Assembly: GCF_000473145.1 (NCBI RefSeq)
Contig: NZ_KI421500.1
Location: 744,225 to 808,224, forward strand
DNA from: Leisingera daeponensis DSM 23529
Lineage (GTDB): Bacteria > Pseudomonadota > Alphaproteobacteria > Rhodobacterales > Rhodobacteraceae
Length of the DNA: 64,000 bases
Direction: 5' to 3'
Below are positions 60,957 through 64,000 of this stretch, piece after piece. The position numbers and the translations under genes were made by a program. Each line of letters starts with the position of its first letter. Position 1 is the first letter of the stretch. The notes under the pieces are model-generated. The model was not told the origin of the DNA and did no database searches. It was given only the letters and a program-made list of their open reading frames with translations.

Positions 60957-62171
60957 TCAGTCTTTCAGGCTCTCTTCGCGCAGGCCGTCGGCCAGCAGGT
61001 TCAACCCCAGAACCAGCGTCAGCAGGGCGAATGCAGGCGGCAGGGCCGGGTGCAGGTAGATCGCCAGCAGCTTGCGCCCGTCATTGATGGTCGACCCCCA
61101 GTCCGGGCTTTCCGGCGGCAGGCCAAGGCCGAAGAAGCCCAAGGTGCCCAGCAGGATGGTGGTATAGCCGATGCGCAGGCAGAAATCGACGATGAGCGGC
61201 CCGCGGGCGTTGGGCAGGATCTCCCACAGCATGATGTACCAGGGGCCTTCGCCACGGGTCTGGGCGGCAGCCACATAGTCGCGGGTTTTTATGTCCATCG
61301 TCAGGCCGCGCACGATGCGGAACACCGTGGGCGAGTTGACGAAGACCACCGACACGAACACCACCAGGATGCCGCCGGGGATGTCGAAGAGGTCCATTGC
61401 CCGGGGCAGGCCCCAGATCGAATACACCGGCGTGTTGATCAGGTAGCCGCCATTGGAAACCAGCTGCAGATAGAACCAGATGATGGTGCCAAGCACGACC
61501 GGCAGCAGCCAGTTGCGCAGCTTTGGGCGGGTGTAATAGCGCGAGTTCAGCAGCACCCCGACAAAGATGATCGGGAAGATGAACAGAACGATCGCCATGT
61601 AGTTCGGCACGCCGGTTGCCACGATCTCGGGTGTCACCAGCAGGTAGAACAGCAGGATCACCGGGAACGCCAGGATCAGGTTGGCCGCAAAGGACAGGAA
61701 CGTGTCCAGCTTGCCGCCGTAATAACCCGCGGGCAGCCCCAGGGTGATACCGACCATAAAGGCAAAAACCGCGGCCATCGGGGCGATCTTGATGACTTCC
61801 CAGGCGCCTTTCACCAGGCGGCTGAACACGTCGCGGGCCAGGTTGTCGCCGCCCAGCAGATAATACGGGTATTCGCCTTCGCCGGCGCCGGGCACCGGGG
61901 TGCCGGGCAGCTCGTTCTTCATGCCCGAGACCTGGGTCAGCGGGTCGTGGGTGACGATCATGTCCATGGCGCCGTAGATGCCGGTGAACACCCAGAACAT
62001 CACCAGCGCAAAGCCGATCATGCCGATGGGACTGTCAAACAGCTTACCGTACAGGCCCAGCCGCCGCTTGAAGCCGATCGAGAGGGCAAACAGGATCACC
62101 ATCGAAATCCAGACCGGCGACAGCTGGTAGATGATCCGCAGGGTGATTTCGAAAAAACCAAGGGGTTCCAT
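60957..62171 (-). CDS. peptide-type ABC transporter permease (DppC-like)
   Basis: 404 residues, six or more membrane helices. An OppC-type N-terminus (GLYGKLFDSPIGMIGFALVM) with a periplasmic loop (PLTQVSGMKNELPGTPVPGA), and the permease EAA-like loop YVAAAQTRGEGPWYIMLWEI near residue 300, which docks the ATPase. It is longer than typical DppC (~300 residues) because of extra N-terminal and central segments. It is encoded 15 bp after the DppB-like gene. Confidence 0.92.
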   Translation of the reverse strand: MEPLGFFEITLRIIYQLSPVWISMVILFALSIGFKRRLGLYGKLFDSPIGMIGFALVMFWVFTGIYGAMDMIVTHDPLTQVSGMKNELPGTPVPGAGEGEYPYYLLGGDNLARDVFSRLVKGAWEVIKIAPMAAVFAFMVGITLGLPAGYYGGKLDTFLSFAANLILAFPVILLFYLLVTPEIVATGVPNYMAIVLFIFPIIFVGVLLNSRYYTRPKLRNWLLPVVLGTIIWFYLQLVSNGGYLINTPVYSIWGLPRAMDLFDIPGGILVVFVSVVFVNSPTVFRIVRGLTMDIKTRDYVAAAQTRGEGPWYIMLWEILPNARGPLIVDFCLRIGYTTILLGTLGFFGLGLPPESPDWGSTINDGRKLLAIYLHPALPPAFALLTLVLGLNLLADGLREESLKD

Positions 62172-62186
62172 GCTCAGCTGCCTTCC

Positions 62187-63239
62187 TCAAGAGATCCGGA
62201 TACGCGGGTTCAGGTACACATAGCCGATGTCGGAAATCAGCTGGGTGACCAGCACCACGACAACTGAGACCACGGAGACGGCCAGCAGCAGTTCGATGTC
62301 GTTATTGCCCGCCGCTTCCACCAGAACCCAGCCGAAGCCCTTGTAGTTGAACAGGGTCTCGACGATCACCACGCCGTTCAGCAGCCAGGGGAACTGCAGC
62401 ATGATGACGGTGAAGGGGGCGATCAGAGCGTTCCTGAGCGCGTGCTTCAGAACGATGTTGTGAAAGCTCACCCCCTTGAGGCGCGCGGTGCGGATGTATT
62501 GCGCGGTCATCACCTCGGTCATCGAGGCGCGGGTCATCCGGGCGATGTATCCCATGCCGTAAAGCGCAATGGTCAGCACCGGCAGGAAGAAGTTCTCGAA
62601 ATTGGGGTTGTCCATTGCCGAGGTGGCGGTGCCCTTGAACCATTTCAGCCCGACGGTGGAGGAAGTGAATACTGCGATGAAGATCACGCCTGAGACATAT
62701 TCCGGCGTTGCCGTGGTCAGGATCGAGGCGGTCGACAGGGTCCGGTCGGTGGCCGTGCCCTCGCGCATCCCGGCCAGAACGCCGATCAGCAGCGCCGAGG
62801 GCACCATCAGCACCAGCACCCAGAACATCAGCAGGCCGGTGTTGCCGAGACGTTCGGAGATGATGTCCGAGACTTCATCCTTAAACCGTGTGGAATAGCC
62901 CCAGTCGCCCTGCAGAATGCCGCAGAAGGTTGGCGCTTCGGCAGCCTGTTCGGCACTCACGGTGCCGGTGATGCAGCGGCCGGTCACGCCTTTGCCGGTT
63001 TCCCGGGTCCAGCCCGGCAGCACGCCGAGCCACTGCCCGTATTTTGAGACCATGGAGCCGCCATAGCCGTTGGCGTCAAGCCAGCTGGCCACAGCTTCGT
63101 CCGACATCCGGAAATTGCCCTGGGTTTTGGCAAGTTTTTCGAGGTTCGGGTAAAGGTTCGTCAGGAAAAACACGATGAACGTCAGGCATAAGGCCGTCAG
63201 CAGCATCACGCCCGAGCGTCGGAGAATGAAAAGTCCCAT
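62187..63239 (-). CDS. peptide-type ABC transporter permease (DppB-like)
   Basis: 350 residues. LFILRRSGVMLLTALCLTFI at the start and the EAA loop YIRTARLKGVSFHNIVLKHA (about 245) mark a DppB/OppB permease. A periplasmic insert with two cysteines (GRCITGTVSAEQAAEAPTFC) sits after the first helix. It is the first permease after the substrate-binding protein gene, separated from it by 122 bp that contain a strong hairpin. Confidence 0.93.
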   Translation of the reverse strand: MGLFILRRSGVMLLTALCLTFIVFFLTNLYPNLEKLAKTQGNFRMSDEAVASWLDANGYGGSMVSKYGQWLGVLPGWTRETGKGVTGRCITGTVSAEQAAEAPTFCGILQGDWGYSTRFKDEVSDIISERLGNTGLLMFWVLVLMVPSALLIGVLAGMREGTATDRTLSTASILTTATPEYVSGVIFIAVFTSSTVGLKWFKGTATSAMDNPNFENFFLPVLTIALYGMGYIARMTRASMTEVMTAQYIRTARLKGVSFHNIVLKHALRNALIAPFTVIMLQFPWLLNGVVIVETLFNYKGFGWVLVEAAGNNDIELLLAVSVVSVVVVLVTQLISDIGYVYLNPRIRIS

Positions 63240-63309
63240 GGGGTCCCCTGTCAGTCTGGCGGATCGGACCCGGTTGCGGGCGCGGGTCTCTTATCGTCTT
63301 AGCTGGAGC

Positions 63310-63333
63310 GCACCGCCCCGGGCGGGGCGGTGC
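63310..63333 (-). promoter_or_regulatory. intercistronic stem-loop between binding protein and permease genes
   Basis: GCACCGCCCC (63310-63319) pairs perfectly with GGGGCGGTGC (63324-63333) around GGGC. No T-tract on the minus strand. Stem-loops here commonly protect the abundant binding-protein mRNA and lower permease expression; that role is inferred from position. Confidence 0.6.
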
Positions 63334-63361
63334 AGGAGGCCGGAGCGGTCCGGGGCGCCTG

Positions 63362-64000
63362 TCAGGCGGCCCAGCCCCACTTGTAGTGGTGATGCTCAAA
63401 CGCGATGTGCATGTCGGCCCCGGCGACGCCTTCACGCAGATGGCGGTACAGCGAGCGCCAGTAGGGCTGGATGGTGACGCCTTCTTCCTGGATCAGCATC
63501 TCGCCCTTCTTGGCGATCTCGCGGCGCTTGTCGGCGTCGGCGATGGACAGGGCTTCGGTCAGCAGCGCGTCGAACTCGGGGTTGGACCAGCCGAATTCGT
63601 TCCACGCCTCACCCGATTTATAGGCCAGCGCCCAGATCTGGACGCCCAGCGGGCGGTGGTTCCAGTTGGTGGAGCTGAACGGGTATTTCACCCAGTCGTT
63701 CCAGAAGGTCGAGCCCGGCAGCACCGTGCGCTTCACTTTGAACCCGGCATCGCGCATCTGCGCGGCCACCGCGTCGGTGGTGTTGCGGCGCCAGTCGTCA
63801 TCAATGGACAGCAGCTCGTGCTCAAAGTCCATCATGCCGGCCTCTTCCATCAGCGCGCGGGCGGCCTCGGGGTCGTGCTGGAGCGGCGGCAGTTCCGCGT
63901 ATTCCGGATGGATCGGGCCGATATGGTGGTTTTCGGCCGGCTCGCCGCGGCCGCCATAGCCCAGCTCCAGGCAGACAGCGTTGTCCACGGCCATCTGGAT
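63362..64000 (-). CDS. peptide-type ABC transporter substrate-binding protein (C-terminal part)
   Basis: 213 codons of the C-terminal end; the frame is open through base 64000 and continues beyond the window. The sequence (IGPIHPEYAELPPLQHDPEA, ARALMEEAGM; then VKRTVLPGSTFWNDWVKYPF, SNPEFDALLTEALSIADADK, IQEEGVTIQPYWRSLYRHLR) fits domain II of family 5 extracellular solute-binding proteins (DppA/OppA). Apparent internal starts near 63994 are not the true start. It is the first gene of the operon with the two permeases and fused ATPase; ligand unknown. Confidence 0.92.
   Translation of the reverse strand: MQMAVDNAVCLELGYGGRGEPAENHHIGPIHPEYAELPPLQHDPEAARALMEEAGMMDFEHELLSIDDDWRRNTTDAVAAQMRDAGFKVKRTVLPGSTFWNDWVKYPFSSTNWNHRPLGVQIWALAYKSGEAWNEFGWSNPEFDALLTEALSIADADKRREIAKKGEMLIQEEGVTIQPYWRSLYRHLREGVAGADMHIAFEHHHYKWGWAA

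Overview
The window is chromosomal DNA of a Roseobacter-group alphaproteobacterium (Rhodobacteraceae, in the vicinity of Leisingera, Phaeobacter or Ruegeria). The assignment rests on a permuted two-piece tmRNA with tag ANDNRAPVALAA, a DMSP demethylation/acrylyl-CoA cluster (dmdA, acuI), a trgA-trgB-cysK block like the Rhodobacter tellurite locus, small lineage proteins such as DUF4169, and high GC throughout. No phage, insertion sequence, integrative element or CRISPR array is visible. The strand switches often and most intergenic gaps are short.

Layout. 1-7.3 kb: a truncated MprF-like membrane protein, the F1-ATPase zeta/DUF1476 protein, the purine genes purC, purS and purQ, and a DctB/DctD two-component pair whose regulator lacks the GAFTGA loop. 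7.3-17.6 kb: RNase E behind a structured leader, a TusA-like protein divergent from CcdA, an overlapping hydrolase-cytochrome P450 pair, and an overlapping operon fumC-DUF4169-ribbon-helix-helix-small protein. 17.7-21.2 kb: sspB (adaptor for ssrA-tagged proteins), chrA, a SnoaL-like protein and the tmRNA gene ssrA itself. 21.2-28.2 kb: a GntR-type regulator with a tandem 15-bp repeat in the divergent promoter, a DUF2182/DUF1326 pair with Met/Cys-rich motifs, dmdA, acuI, a universal stress protein and a BCCT transporter. Together these read as import and catabolism of DMSP or a related betaine.

28-38.9 kb: a glyoxalase-fold protein, a class V aminotransferase, photolyase, cyclopropane-fatty-acid synthase, trgA, trgB, cysK, a large MscS-type channel, an AlaX-like editing protein and tRNA-Ser(GGA). 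39-50.7 kb: an RTX-Hint protein, a MocA-like nucleotidyltransferase, a 150-bp cluster of perfect inverted repeats, a dimethylglycine/sarcosine dehydrogenase preceded by a folate/biopterin-type transporter, a CorC-type protein, XerD, and a secreted protein plus a small membrane protein of unknown role. 50.8-64 kb: aroK-aroB, a NIT-domain chemoreceptor, ssb, a lytic transglycosylase, a membrane protein with a probable TTG start, a TPR-sulfotransferase, and a peptide-type ABC operon that runs off the right edge.

Points that deserve follow-up are the GAFTGA-less DctD, the DUF2182-DUF1326 pair placed between the GntR regulator and dmdA, the two-piece tmRNA near sspB with a possibly frameshifted small gene abutting it, the folate-type transporter beside the folate-dependent dehydrogenase, and two kinds of intergenic structure: perfect palindromes (14795-14838, 42370-42516) and a dispersed motif found at three places. 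The two genes cut by the window edges (1-1533 and 63362-64000) are partial.
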